NCBI RefSeq assembly: GCF_965638725.1
Contig: NC_134958.1
Coordinates: forward strand, 15,751,464-15,815,463
Origin: Aptenodytes patagonicus
Lineage: Eukaryota > Chordata > Aves > Sphenisciformes > Spheniscidae
Direction of reading: 5' to 3'
DNA: 64,000 nt
The position numbers and the translations under genes were made by a program. Below the pieces are notes generated by a model. That model saw only the letters and a list, made by a program, of their open reading frames with translations, was not told the DNA's origin and made no database searches. Of this stretch, positions 1 to 14,500 are shown piece by piece (within the stretch, counting starts at the first letter, position 1; each line of letters begins with the position of its first letter).

Positions 1-2410
1 GTGTATGACCACTAGTTGTTAAAACCACTATCTATAAAAGCTGAAATGACTGATAACCGACCTTCTGACCAGTAGAAGAAGAATTTGCCTGCACAGCTGC
101 TGCCTTTTAATACGAAAAATTGGTAAAGTGCAAAAAAAATCCCCGATTGGAAAATATGCAAAAAACCCCATAGAAGTTGTAAGTGTATGCAGCAACTGCG
201 AGTACCAAAACTTGAATACTCGTGAAGGAAAAAATTCCTGATGCAAGCTGAGAAATGTGAATGGGTGTTAACCTAACTTCTATGCTGCTTCTAGTTCTGC
301 ATTTTTTTAATTTCTCTTTTTTAGTAGTGTTTATGTTAATAAGTGTCTTTTAGCAGTGATAAAAGACTGGGATTGAGCATAATGATGAAAACTTCAGCAA
401 AACAGAAAATAGGAGTAATTCTCCTTTCTTTAAGACAGTATTAGTTGACTTAAAATCCAGAGTGGAGATAGAGGACTCCTTGAAAATAGCACAATTAAGC
501 AAACTTATTCTTAGGTAGATCCTTGTGAGGTTCTGTATCAGGTGGATTAATTTTCTATTAATTTTTTTTCAGTTTCATTAAGGGACCATAATTTTTGGTT
601 ATGACCAGTACTGAAAACCTCCTGTATATGCTAGTAGCATGACATTTACTTTCAAGCCATCTTTGTAGTATTTAGCTCAAAGCCTTACATTGTAGGAGGG
701 GAGAGATTTGTCACAAATGTGGAGGTGATGATAAAGTTTTTATTGTACACTGAGACAAACAGGTGTCTTCTGCCGCTTCTTGTTGCGTGGTTGATGAGTT
801 GTGTTTCACCTTGAAAAGACTTTATACTCTAGAGAGGGTTGAATTTTAATTTAAGAGCCTGCTATCTTGATTGACTTGTTTCCTGGATCTCCAAATAGAC
901 ACAGGGTTTCCTGTTTGGGTCACCTGAGCAGATCTGTTGAAACCACACAAACACAGACCCACACCGGTGCAGTGAACCCACCAAGATGCTAGTTTCATAG
1001 TATCTTTTCTATGTAAGAGGTCACAGCAAAAGGCTAAAAGTTCCAACACCCTGTTTCCTGTAACACTCCTTATCCTGTAAAAAAAGGTGCAGAAAATCCT
1101 GTGATGAATAAGCTGTTCTCACGGGGAATTTCTTAATTCTTTGGTCTGCTTCATATATGCCTTTATGCAAGGACACTTTTTATCTCCTGTCTATGAATAA
1201 GTTAAATTAGTCTGAGAAGGTGCTCAAGGCGAACAAGCATGTATTTTTCATTTCCACTATCCTTGTAAATAGTTTCAAATTAAAAAATGCTTTCTAGTGA
1301 GGAGCTGTAACATATTGCTGTTCCATGGAGTAGTCTTGTCATGCCCATATTAGCAAACTAATCAGAGAGAATTACTACTTACATTCTGTGCCCTTTCCTA
1401 AGTCAAATAATGACTTCAGCAGTTATAATATCTGCTCTTTGACAGAAACCATGCCATCATTTTAGTGATCCTGGTTCTTGCAGTGTCCTCAACATATATT
1501 TTTCCCTAATCTCTACTCCATCCAAATACCACCTCTTCCCTAAGATGTTCTGTTTTTCATACAAACTTTTGGTTTGTGATTCTCTTTCCTGCGTAGAAGA
1601 AAAAGTCACAATCTTTGGATACATTAACCAGAGTTGGAAATCCCCGCACTGAGTTCCTTATTTTCTTTTGTCTGAAAGATCTCTTTGTTCTGCAGTGATC
1701 AAACCATGATTTGAATTGATCCTGCGTTAAGCAGGGAATTGAATCAGATGACCTCTAGGGTCCATCTCAACTTAAGTTATTTTGTGATTCGCAGGAGATG
1801 GTTGCTGTAGGTAGGGCATGTATGATGTAGACTCTGTTCACATTTAGCTAACTATAAGATACTTATTTTTGTTTATTTTTATTTAGCGGAATGGTAAATT
1901 TTACTGTACTTGAATAGTATCCCACACCTCTGATAATACAGCTAAGACTACATAGGTTTAATAGAAGAGTTTTCTAAAATATGAAGTTACTGTATTTTTA
2001 AATGGTATTCTATGCAAATCTTTAGCTTCATGTGAAGATTTCTTTCTAGAGAAGCCAGAATCTTGGAAAACTGTAACCTATGAACTCTGGCCATTTGGGC
2101 TTTGATAATTCTCTTCTAGTGTTCTGAGCTTGGACGTCTGAGGACTCAATTCTGTCGCAGCATGTGGTCTCCCTGAGTGATTTTTTTTTTTTTTTTAATT
2201 GCAGTTCCCAGGCATTATGACTGCTTTAAGGTGGAGAAACAGTCTTGCTTTCTTTACTAGTAAATAATGTTTTCTGTTAAAATTATTGCAGTTCTCAGCC
2301 GATACCTGGTTTAGGAAGGACTAACTGCAATTTCTTCTGAAGCAATGTTTATGATTATTGTTGACCAAAAATGGAACTTTGTATTTCTCCCCCTACGCCT
2401 TCCTTCCTAG
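1..2410 (+). other. Intron of IQGAP1 (3' part)
   Basis: No IQGAP1 exon is visible on the + strand before the acceptor at 2409-2410, and the residues that should precede ILAIGLINE are not encoded here. The stretch is AT-rich intron. It contains a CR1 tail near 1725-1791 and a T-run near 2180-2198. I see nothing else supportable. Confidence 0.8.
1725..1791 (+). mobile_element. CR1 LINE 3'-end fragment
   Basis: The stretch resembles the CR1 3' end: GATGACCTCTAGGGTCC followed by a CAACTTAAGTTATTTTGTGATTC-like tail. CR1 elements end in short ATTCTATG-type repeats, here degraded to TTTTGTGATTC. It is + strand, severely 5' truncated and old. The identification is from memory of the consensus. Confidence 0.6.
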
Positions 2411-2574
2411 GGATTTTGGCAATTGGTCTTATCAATGAAGCTCTGGATGAAGGGGACACCAAAAAGACTATTCAAGCCTTACAGATTCCTGCAGCAAAAT
2501 TGGAGGGTGTAGCCCCAAAGGTAGCACAGCATTACCAGGATACACTACTTCGAGCCAAGAGAGAGAAAGCACAG
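2411..2574 (+). CDS. IQGAP1: IQGAP1 coding exon (IQGAP repeat region)
   Basis: The acceptor is CCTTCCTAG and the donor GTGAGT. The first two bases complete a split Arg codon, then [15 protein letters not shown] through RAKREKAQ follow (54 codons). This is one of the helical IQGAP-specific repeats between the CH and WW domains. It is the first exon of the gene visible in the window. Confidence 0.95.
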
Positions 2575-5500
2575 GTGAGTGCAATTAAATGCACCTCTCA
2601 AACTTTTACACCTATGTAGTGGGCTTATTACTGGTCCTAAAAGCCAGGAATCAAAACTGGAAGTGGAGCTCTGGGCATTCTGCATACCATCAACTGATCT
2701 TACCCAGTCAGTTTGGATCCTTCTATACTGAAGAGATTTGGAGCCAGACCATATGAATCTTCATGAACTACAGAGATGGGTACAAGGCTAGTAACTGCAT
2801 GAGATGGCTTGCTACAGCTAATCCCGGGTCCAGAATGAGATATATATCTTGTTTGTGGAGAAATAGTATGCCTCATCTGTTTTCACAAGGAGACCATGTT
2901 CATTCTAGAAGTTCTGAACTTCTGAATGTAAGTTTCCTGCAAGCTTAAGGGTTTTTGTTTTTTTTTTTAGTGTTCTTTGTTAAATGTAGTCATAGGCATA
3001 GTTATATATGGCAAAAAGAAAGTTTCTGAAAGTGGAAAAATCTGTTAAGTGATAAATTAGAAAAAAGAAATTAAGCAAAATACATGCTACTAGCAAAATA
3101 TATACCGATGCCTGTTGTTCACCTGGTGACACTTTTATTGCTAATGATTTTTTGAGTGGTAGTTGTCTGTCTTATTAGCCAAGGAATTCTACCTACTTGT
3201 ACATAGTTGCAGCTTTCACTAACTGACTAAATGTGAAGGTGAAGATGGGGAGAGGAAGAGCAAGTCTCACTTACGGGTTTAGGAAAGAGGATGAGAGTGC
3301 ATGTGTCTGTACGCGGCTGATTTTTGAGTAGTGTGGATGGGATACTGATTTATTTTTTTCCTCATCTATTCACAAAGAAGTAGCAGATGTCTGCTTTCAC
3401 TGGCTTGGAAGTGGTTTGTCTGGGGTTTTTTTCTGCTGTGGAGCTCATCACTCTAATACCAATGCAGAATTTTGCATAGAGACTAAGATCTAGATTGTGT
3501 TGAACACTGCGGGGGGGGGGGGGGGGGGGGGTGTTTGGGGTTTTTTTTGACTAAAGGTAAACCCACGTGATGGCAATAGCTGAAAACTGTACGCATTTCT
3601 GATGAAAATCATTGAGCAGCTTCCCCAAGGGCCCTGAAAGGGTTAATGTTCCTCGGGAACCCATTTTGTGCTGAAGCATTTCCTCCCGCTGAGTCAGAAT
3701 GAAATAATGAACTCTTTTTAGTGTGTACTTAAGCTTGTGCCAGGCTGTGCTGGTAACTTCAGTTGGCGTGAAATTACCTTATTTAGGCATATGTTCAGTT
3801 TAAGGCTCCTCCCAGCAGCATGACAGTAATTTCAGAAATTGAAAGACTATATCATAAAGTAACATTGTGGGGAAAATAGTCACTATCTGAAGTCAACTGT
3901 TACTTACCAACTAGTGATTTCTGTACCTTGGGGCTGAGAGGGATTGTAGTTCACCCCAAGATGTTGTTCAGTTGCTTATGTGAATGGGGAGTGCCGTGTG
4001 ATGCATATTTTGCATGTGATGAGTAGAGAGAGAAAAACAGTAGATGCTGTAGTATGTTACACTGTGTGCACCTTCTGGAAAGCCTGCAACAGTAAATCCA
4101 TAGAAAAGCACGGGATGGTTTTGGTAGTCTTTGGGTTGACTTCTGCTGGTAGAGACTACAGTAGAGGAAGTTGTTTCTTTGATTATTCTTCCCCACTGCC
4201 TGGACAGGAATTTCGCTGTTGCTGGTACTCTTGTGGGACTATCTGGGCTTTCAGATGAAATCTGCCTGTGAAAGACATGTTAGTCTCTTGAATGAAATAT
4301 CATTAAGCATGTCAGTTTCAGACCCGCCAAAACAGTGGGAAAAATGTGGAGGGCATGTAAGGAAATGTTCATTTTCAGCCTGGCCCTAAAGCTCTTGTAA
4401 ATAGTGGCTCTTTTGTGCAGTATGATTATTATTCCATACCAGAAGTAAATGTTTCCTGTGTTCTGTTTGTATGACGAGAGCTGTCAGAGGGGTGGCAGTT
4501 GCGTCTCAGTATTTCTTTCAGTAGTTACCTACAGGAAGCAACAGTGGGTGGGGAGAAGCTGTGCTTGGCAACTGCTGGAGCATTGTTCTTTATGTATATT
4601 TTGGGACTTGCTAAACACTTGTCTCTTTCCTCTTCTCAAATTTCTGCATGTGACACTAGTTGATTAGATTTCTTCAAATCCCAGCCAAAATACAGGATAC
4701 TGTGTGATCACTGCTCCTTGACGAGCAATCTGTTAAAACAAAGACTTAAAACATGGCTTTGACTGTTGTGCGTGTACACCCAGCCACAATATGTACAATG
4801 CTTTTTGGGTTGCTAGTTTGTACAGGCTTGTGAACTTTTGTGGACAGGGACAAGAACAGCCTGATGTGGCATTAGTTACCCAAGAGTTTTTAGCTTCTGC
4901 ACACAGACGTGCATCAGCAGCTTTTTGTTCTAAGAACTCTTTGTAGCCATGTTCTGTCGAGGAACTAACTTGTGTTCCTGGAAAGTAATGTCCTCTTAGC
5001 AAGTACGGCTTTAGGACTAACTGGTACCGAGTCCCTGGCCTTGTGTTCTCTTTGCTTATCAGTGTGATTCCCATTGACAGAATTTCTTCTTTGTTCTGTT
5101 TCCTGAAAAGAGTTTTTGACTGGGAGGAGGTATTGAGTCTGGTAATGCCATAGTAGTCTCTGCTAGTCACAAATGCACATGATGTCCTCATGTTGGAGTC
5201 AATTAGAAAGACTGAAATGCTTCTTATTCCTTCTGATATGGAAAACTACTATACTGGCTATTGTTGAGTATGGGTTATTTTACTTTGCAAAAACAGTGAT
5301 GCTTTCTTCTTCACGCTGTGTATATTTTTCTTATTGTATTCTCTTCAGGACACAAAGGATGAAACAGCTGTACTTTGGCTAGATGAAATTCAGGATGGGA
5401 TTCATAGGGCTAACAAGGACACAGAGGAGTCTGAGAGATGTAAGTATTGTCGCACAATATTGTGATTAATTCCCATTATCAACCAAATACTGGTTACTTA

Positions 5501-8500
5501 AGGAAAGGTTGGGAGCTAGAAATCTCATGTAAACATGGCAAAGGAAATCAAATGCACTTATGTGCTTCTGGTGTAGTAATTTTTCTTTGAAGATTGAATG
5601 TCAGATTCTTCAAATATTAAATTTCTTATCTTTTTGGGGGATATGCCATTTTTCCAGTTTTGCATGTGACCATGTTACCTCATTGGGCAAATCTCTATCA
5701 AACTGTTTAATTTGCAACTAATTGTGTGTCTGTGGGTGGATAATTATGTATGAGAGTGTTCACGTGCACAATTTAAATGGTGTTTTCCAGTGCGTATTAC
5801 CTTTTGTTTGTGTGGCATACTGTTGTCTTGTCTCGGTTCTATTAAGAAATTGTCCGAGCAGCCAGGGATCAGGTTAGGAAAGCTAAAGCCCTGATAGAAT
5901 TAAATCTGGCCAGGGACGTCAAGGGCAACAAGAAAAGATTCTGTAGGTACATTGGGGATAAAAGGAAGACAAGGGAAAATATGGGCCCTCTCCAGAACGA
6001 AACAGGAGACCTGGTTACCTGGGACACGGAGAAGGCGGAGGTACTCAATGACTTTTTTGCCTCTGTCTTCACTGGCAAGTGCTCGAGCCTCACCACCCAT
6101 GCTGCAGAAGGCAAAGGTGGGGACTGGGAGAATGAAGAGCCGCCCACTGTGGGAGAACATCAGGTTCGAGACCATCTAAGGCACCTGAAGGTGCACAAGT
6201 CCATGGGACCCGATGAGATCCATTCGCGGGTCCTGAAGGAACTGGCGGATGAAGTTGCTAAGCCACTATCCATCGTATTTGAGAAGTCGTGGCAGTCTGA
6301 AGTTCCCACTGACTGGAAAAGGGGAAACATAACCCCCATTTTTAAGAAGGGGAAAAAAGGAGGACCCAGGGAACTACAGGCCAGTCAGTCTCACCTCTGT
6401 GCCTGGGAAGATCATGGAACAGATCCTCCTGGAAGCTATGCTAAGGCACACGGAGGACAGGGAGGTGATTCGAGACAGCCATGGATGGATGGTACTAGTT
6501 GAAAAGGCCCTTTTTGAGTTATGACTGCCTCTGCCAGAAGAAACTGCCTTAACTAAAACAGATGTCAGAGTAGAGCTAAAACATTGTGTGTTGTTGAGAA
6601 ATATTGGTGGTAAATCAGCACCATACTGGGACTCAGGGCACACAAATTATGTGCAGTACCACCTATGGTTGGACACTCCGTACTGAAGAGGCCTCTATAT
6701 TGCAAGTTGTCTGATTGTTTTTATTTATACTTTGTATTTATATACACTTAAATATTTGTGTGTATATGCACACACACCAACTGTAAGTGTGTGTTCATGT
6801 TGCCTTGCTCCAGTCTGTTGTTCTGAGTTTGCTTTGAGTCACTGAGCCCCCGAATGCCAAGATAACCTGCTTCCTTGTGTTCCAAAGTCTCTTTAGGAAT
6901 TCTGGCCATTAATGAAGCAGTAGACCGTGGCGATGTTAGCCAGACCCTGAGTGCCTTGCGTTCGCCAGATGTTGGGCTATACGGAGTCACTCCAGAGTGT
7001 GCTGAGACATACCAGCGAGAGCTGTCAGAAGTCAAGAGAAGAAAAATGGCAGCAGGTGAACCTCAAGTAGCTAACTGTTAGTGAAATAAATTCAAGATTA
7101 TTGCATGTGGAATCGGGACCAGAGGTAAAAAAGCCTCTGGGGAGAAGTCTTGTGTTACAGGTGGCAATTGTGGATTCTTTGTGAACTCAGGTTGTTTTTT
7201 TGGGTTTTTTTGTTTTTGTTTAAAAAAGTGAATAATAGAATGCTCTCCACTTGTAGAATATGTTGTGTTTAGGTAGTTCTCGTATGAGGTCATTAGGGAC
7301 TCAGAAACATTCCTTCTCTTTCTTGGGGGAAGGAGCATCTGTATACGTGGATTTCCTAGTTGTAACATTTGTATGCGGGAAAGATAAGATACTTGCCTGT
7401 TTTTGAGACTTACACTGCAGTTTCTGCTCACAGGGAGCAATGGCAGTGAATGGGTGAAACACTGGGTGAGAGGAGGCTATCATTATTATCATAACCTGCG
7501 GACCAAAGAGGGAGGATGGGATGAACCAACGGAATTTGTGCAAAATGACACACAGCTGTCACGGGAGGAGATACAGGTAGGGTAGATAACACATGCTCTT
7601 TCTCTGAAAAGTTGATGTTCCTATCATTCCCGTCCTTAATGCAGCTCTCTTAGAGCTTCAACACCATAGTCATGTTAACAAGCTTAGTAACTCATATATT
7701 TCACTGGGCATCATCAGATTGTGTGTGTCAAAACTCCTTGTCCCATTTCAGAAAAATTCATCCTATTGGTAGAAGGGTACAGGACCATGGTGTTGCTGTT
7801 TATTGAAAGGCAACTTGGAAGTTTCTCATAAGCACAATACGGAAAGCTGATGTAACATCCTGTTTCTTGTATCTCCATTCTCTTTTTCTGGCTCTTCTTC
7901 CTACCATAACGTTAATCCAGAGCACCATATCTGGAGTCACTGCGGCATACAACCGAGAGCAGTTGTGGCTGGCCAATGAGAACCTGATTACAAAACTTCA
8001 GGCTTGCTGTCGAGGATATCTTGTTCGCCAGGAATTCAACTCAAGAATGAATTTTTTGAAGAAACAAGTCCCAGCAATCACTTGCATTCAGGTAATGATA
8101 TCTTTTAATTATATTTGAAACTTGTACTCTGCAGTTGTTTGCAAGCTTATTGACAGTTTTTGTTCAATTCAAACAGTTAGAGCACACAATTGTCTTCACC
8201 TCATTTTGCAAATTATCTAAAGGCATTTCCTTCTCCCAAAGAGTTTTAGTATATTATTTACTTTTCCATGTCATATATAATCAATAAAGTCTTCTCAGGC
8301 AGAATTGGAGAGGGAAAAACTTATTTGAGGAAGCTTTACCTATCATTTTATTATCAGATTCAGTGTTTTGGGAATAGGGCAATATGAAGTGTGTCATATG
8401 TCTTTATGGCGATAATGCCGTGTGATGAATTACTACTGTGATTCCTCATGAATTGAAGAGAAACACGTGGTTTTCAGTATTACTGAGTAAGATTCTTCTT

Positions 8501-11500
8501 CTCTTCAACTTTGTCCAGGGATGTAGAAGATTGAGGGCCTGAAAGAGATGGTGTGATAATTCAGCATGAGGTTGGGTGCATTTACAGGAGAACAATGAAA
8601 AAAATCTTTTCTCTGGTGTTGTAACTGAAATGTGTGCAGATGAAATAGCTGCTTTGCACCCTATTACCACTTTATTATTTGAGTAGTGTATGTGTGGTTG
8701 TTTCTGCCTAAGTAGCACGTGCTCTGCGTGTGTATTTGAAAAAAAAAACAAAACAAAACACCCCCAAAACCACTCCCAGCTCAATAAAATAACACTCTCT
8801 CTGTTTAAGTGTAGTCCAACCCCTTGCCTAACTTCTGTTGCAAGTATCAGTAGGACTGAGTCTGCTCTGAAGGCTTATAATGTTACATCACTGTTCTCGC
8901 TAGCAGCAGCATCTAACGTGATCCTCATGTAAAACAGTTTCTGTCATCTTGACTGTTTAGCTATATCTTTGATCTCTAACTGTGCTTCAGAAGGCCCAGG
9001 CTCTTCATGGGGTAATTTCAAGTCTTTCATGATTACAGTTGGTGAAATAGTTAATGCTTCACACTGTATTATCTCTTGATAAGGTAAGCACGTCTCCCTC
9101 ACATTTTACTTAGCCAAAAGGGAAGGCAGAAGCTGAGGAGCAGAAAGAAGCTCGGATTTGTAATTACTTCTCTTTAATTAGGAAAGTAAGGTCAGCGTGC
9201 CTGTTTTCTGTTTTCAGTCCCAGTGGCGTGGCTACAAGCAGAGGAAGGCATATCAAATCCGTTTGGATTACCTGCGAGCACAAAAGGACCAAGTAGTGAA
9301 GGTAGTGAAAGCTCCCTGCTGACTTTTTTGGTAAACCTTTTGGGTAGTGAACTTCATGGGAAAGGTTTTTATCTGAGCGTTTTGATTACCCTTCTATAGA
9401 TTCAGTCAATGACCAGGATGTATCAAGCCAGAAGACGTTACAGAGATCGTCTGCAGTATTTCAGAAACCACGTAAGAGGCTATCTTGTTAAATGAATTCA
9501 GTACCTGACTTTTGTACTCTTTCCAGAATGAGGTCAAGTGCTTATTATCTTTTTAATCCTAGATAAATGATGTTATAAAAATTCAAGCCTTTATCCGAGC
9601 AAACAAAGCGCGAGAAGACTACAAAACCCTCAGTAAGTATTGCTATGAGGATAAAACTGATGTGCTTTGAATCTCTATTTGCAAGGGATGTTACTAGTGG
9701 GATCTATAACATCGAGACAGTTTTGAAGAACAATTGGGATGAAGTTGATAGGGCAGTGCGGAGAGTAGGTAGTTCTTGAGGCTGAAGGAAAACTTGATTC
9801 CAGCTGTTGCTTTTGCTGCAGGGAAAAATAGAACTGTAGCTTTGCAGTTAACTTTGGCGGTGTGCACTACCCTAGGCTGATATTGACTTTGTTCTTTACT
9901 GTTTGCTTCTCTCATGACTTACTCAAAACAAGAAATTCAAAATGTCAGAAGCTGTTTAGACATGGTGATGCTAATTTTATTCTGGCTGCTCCTTGATGTG
10001 CTGTTTAAACATAGATAAGGCATATATTTACTTCTGTTTCCTGTTCCCTGATGTTTTCTTGCCTATTTTTAGTTAATGCTGAAAACCCACCTATGGCTGT
10101 GGTTCGGAAATTTGTCCACTTGCTCGATCAGAGTGACCAAGATTTTCAGGAGGAGCTTGAGCTAATGAAGCTGCGTGAGGAAGTTGTAACCTTGATCCGA
10201 TCCAATCAGCAACTGGAAAATGACCTCAATCTCATGGACATCAAAATTGGGCTGCTAGTGAAAAACAAAATTACATTGCAGGTAGGAAACGTGCTGATGG
10301 GAGACCAACTACAGTTAACTGAGCCCAGTGGTAGTTAACATGGAGAGCTCCTGGCCTTGGATGTCAGTTGCTCAGGCCCAGTGGAAAACATTGCCCCAGA
10401 CTTGCAGATTTTACTCCCGGTGTGTTCTTACTCCATTCCACTAATCTAGTATGTATCCCTAGAAAGAAAACTGTAGGAGGAGAAGAAACAAGACCTGAAG
10501 CTAAAAAAGACAATCACCAGACTATCTTGACCTAATGAATGCAACAGATTGTGTGTTTGAAGGCTTTGAGAATTCTGTTTCATTGCTCCTTTGTGGTTAA
10601 ACAAGTGACACACCACAGGCGTGCAGCGAGGGGGGTGATTTCGGAGGCAGGAGACATGCTCGTGCCACTTGGTGTTTGTTGGTTAAAGGAGGCCCCCTCT
10701 ATCACTTGGCTGACGTGATTAACTTCACAAAAAAAAAAGCTCTTGCTGATACAGCATTGCCTGTTCTTCAAGCTGAAGTTCTGGTCAGCTTTTCATTTGG
10801 TCCTGGATGGCATGACACTAGGCTCCTCCCAGTGTAAAATCTCAATTGGGGTAGTAAAATTGATCTCGGAAGGAGGCTGCAGCTTTTGGGCCATTGCTGT
10901 CCAAGTATGTAGAGGTAGCTAGCTAGCTGAGTATGAAACAGGATTTTTAGGTTTTAAGCCAAATTTAAAAAGGAAAACATTTTCAGGCATCTTCAGGATG
11001 GTACCAGCTCTGATAATAATTGCTGCCAAGAGCGACTAACCCTTCCAGGGTTTCGGACAAATTCAGGAAGTCAGGGACAAAGCAGAATATGTACTTCCAG
11101 TCAGAGAAATTACTGCCATAGCAAACAATGCTTCAATTTAATAGTGAAGGACCCTGCCTTTCCACGTACAAGAGAAGTGGGCTCTCGGATGGAACTGTTT
11201 TCCAATGCTGCCTGTTATAAAATACTTAGAGTTTAGAGTGGAATCTGTCCCTATTCTTTCTTTCCAGGATGTTGTTTCTCATAGCAAAAAACTTACTAAG
11301 AAGAACAAGGAACAGCTCTCTGACATGATGATGCTGAACAAACAACGGGGAGGTTTGAAAGCTTTGAGCAAAGAGAAGAGAGAAAAGCTGGAAGCCTATC
11401 AGCATCTGTTCTACTTACTTCAGGTAAGCAGCTTCTAACGCTGCTTGGTAACCTCCTGTCATAGAGGCTTATATGTCTTGGCACAGTCTTTGCTTATGCA

Positions 11501-14500
11501 CTGTAGTTTTGAGCCACCGTATTTCTTAGCAACACTGGCCTGTGTGGACATGCACACTAAATAATTTTTCTTGTTGTTGTAGACTAACCCAACCTACTTG
11601 GCCAAGCTGATTTTTCAGATGCCTCAAAACAAATCCACAAAGTTCATGGATTCTGTCATCTTCACGCTGTATAACTATGCATCCAATCAAAGAGAGGAAT
11701 ACCTGTTGTTGCGGCTTTTCCAAACAGCATTGCAGGAAGAGATCAAGTACGTGGCAGCATACAGCACATTCTTGCTGTTGAATCGGTTTTGGCAATTTCT
11801 CGAATTGAGGCAGTTTTCACGTTATGTCTCAGGCTAATATGCAGATAATGCTAAACTGTCCCCTTCATTGTCCTCTTCCCATTTCATATCTGTTCTTAAC
11901 GTAGTCTATAAAGGAAGAGCCGAGTGTCTCCACTGAAGATGAGGGCTTTTTACTTCCGTCAAGATTTCACTGCTCAACACAGCAGCTACTTTTAATCTGA
12001 CGCAAAGTCATCCTAAAATTCAGTCTAATCTCAGTTCTCCAGTGTCTGGTTATAAACACTTCCAACAAACTGCAAACTCAGGCTTTACAAGCCAGGGAGA
12101 GAGCTAACACTAAGGTCTCTGGATTTCCAAAAGCTGATGAGGAGGCTGAAACAGAGAGGTTTTATTGTTTGGCATTTCTATTTACTGTCAGTGTTAGGGA
12201 CTCTGGCTGTCCTCAGGCATGTTTTGTTTGATCGGTTGGGCCTTAGGAGCTCGGTGTCACATGACTTCAGTTCTGTACAATGCAGAGCTGCACAACTTGC
12301 TGTGAAGAAGAATGTGCAATAAAATTTTTGAGGAACTACTCTTTAAGCATTCTTTGGAACGCTTTTTAAGCATGAAGATGGTATATGCCCTGAAACAAAT
12401 AACAACTTCTAAAAGAGATTTTTTTCCCCTTAAATTCATGCTTGGAATAGTAGTCCAGGGAAATGAGGACACTTCGTTCTCTGCCGCTGTATTTCACATA
12501 GCGGTATACTAGGAGTGGCTTTTGTTGTCGATTTGCTTGTTTTCTTATTTTAAATACTGGAAGAAACCTACTGTTCTTTTTCTTCTCTACATAAAACATG
12601 CTTTGTTTCCTTTGTATTTTTGAATTGTGCTCTCAAATAGAATGTACAGTTGGATTTGCGTTAATTGTCATCAAGATGACTACTGGCAAGTTGTACTGGA
12701 ATTCCCAAACAGAGGTCATAAGTTTCTTGCCTCATCTGTCTTGAGAAATGTTCCAGTATTGTTCTTACACAGTGTTGTAGTTTATTGCTGTATCGAGGTT
12801 TTAGTACAAATCCATCATCTGTTTCGTGAGGGTGATGCTCTTTAACAGTTTGGTTTATGCAGAGAATGTATCTAAAGCTGACAGAATTACGCATACCTCG
12901 TATTTCATATAGGTTCTTTCTTCTTCAGATCAAAAGTAGACCAAATACATGAAATTGTGACTGGGAATCCTACTGTTATTAAAATGGTGGTGAGTTTCAA
13001 CCGTGGTGCCCGTGGTCAGAATGCCCTGAGGCAGATCCTGGCACCGGTTGTGAAGGAAATCATCGATGACAAATCACTCAATATCAAAACTGATCCAGTG
13101 GATATTTACAAGTCTTGGGTTAACCAGATGGAGTCTCAAACTGGCGAGGCCAGGTATGGGAACTGTTACTACTGTGTTTTTCTAAACATTGCTCGGCTGC
13201 TTTGCACTGCTCAGTTAATCATTCCAAACCATCCTTAGCTTCACTGCATGCATCTGTCCAACTGATACCGGCTTTTCCATCTCCTCAAGATGGCTTTCAT
13301 CCGAGAGTTCTAAAGATCATGTTCTGGCAATGGTACTGAGGGTATTGAAAGGGAATCTCATTAAGAGGTGGAAGAAGAAAAGCTCTTTGGTGTTTGCCTA
13401 TGTTGACTTGATAATTACTATGAGATGCCCTCTAACATAAAGGAATTGGTGTGGTGGTAAGAAAAAGTATTTGGGAATCGGTTCCGTGTCAGTCTCTGTT
13501 CATGTCATATATAGCCTGTGCAAACTTAGGTACTATTTGCAAGCCAACAAAACCTTTTGCTGGAGGAGAAGCATGACACTGCAGTTCTTTTAGTCCTAAC
13601 ATCTTTCTAATTAATATCAGCCACTGATGACAATTGGATTGTGCCAGATGGTTTTGTGTCATTCTGGTTTCTTTTTCTTCCAGTGCATATGATGTGCTAG
13701 AACTTGAGGTTTCTATTGTGTTCTATTGTGTTGGGGTTTTTTTAACATACTTTTTAGGAAAAAAAAAAAGGGGGGGGGGGAGCCATACAGATGAGTGAGC
13801 TTCCCCGTCCAAAGCAATCTGCAGTCATATATCTTGCTGTACGCCTGGTTCAAAATTCCAGATATGTTAAAAATGCAGGTGAAGATGTGTGTTCAGGTCC
13901 TTCTCTTTACATGAGTTTTAGGAGACGTTTTTACAAATTATCTGCTTCATCTGTCTGTCTTTGCTGGAATACTATGCAGTAATTTCAGCTGATGGAGAAA
14001 ACGTAACTACTCATTTGGCACTGCTTCCTGCCAATAGCATGTTCTATCGATTTTTATGGATACTGTTCTAGTTTCTGGCTTGTGTCCAAGCTCTTATCAT
14101 CTTAATGTTCAAATGTGTAGCTTGCTTTTTCACCAATTTATTTGCAGCCTGAAGTACCACTATGCATCACAGATGGCACTTTTTTACAGCATGCACACTA
14201 GGCAAAAAAGATACAGTTTTGAGTTAGCTGGGCCTTTTCTCACAGTGGCCGTTGCAAGGGAGAGTAGAGGAAGTAAAAGCAAGAGGTCTTCAGCTCTTCC
14301 AGTGCCTAAAAGGTTAATTGCAGGCAACGCACAGCTCTTGGCAGCCAAGTGAATGTAAGCTTGTTTCCGTGTCGAGCTAGAAATTCTTGAAATATGCTAG
14401 CCTGAGGAATACTCACCTTCACATGTTTGACTTTTTCAAATAGCAAACTTCCGTATGATGTTACGCCTGAACAAGCTCTAAATCACGAAGAGGTGAGGAC

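Noticed and set aside
4733-5191. 152-codon - strand ORF in an IQGAP1 intron
   Set aside because: It is antisense within an intron, with no recognisable domain, promoter or splice context and ordinary composition; most likely chance.
5981-6502. 173-codon ORF as a host gene
   Set aside because: It is CR1 reverse transcriptase sequence with a frameshift, not a cellular gene.
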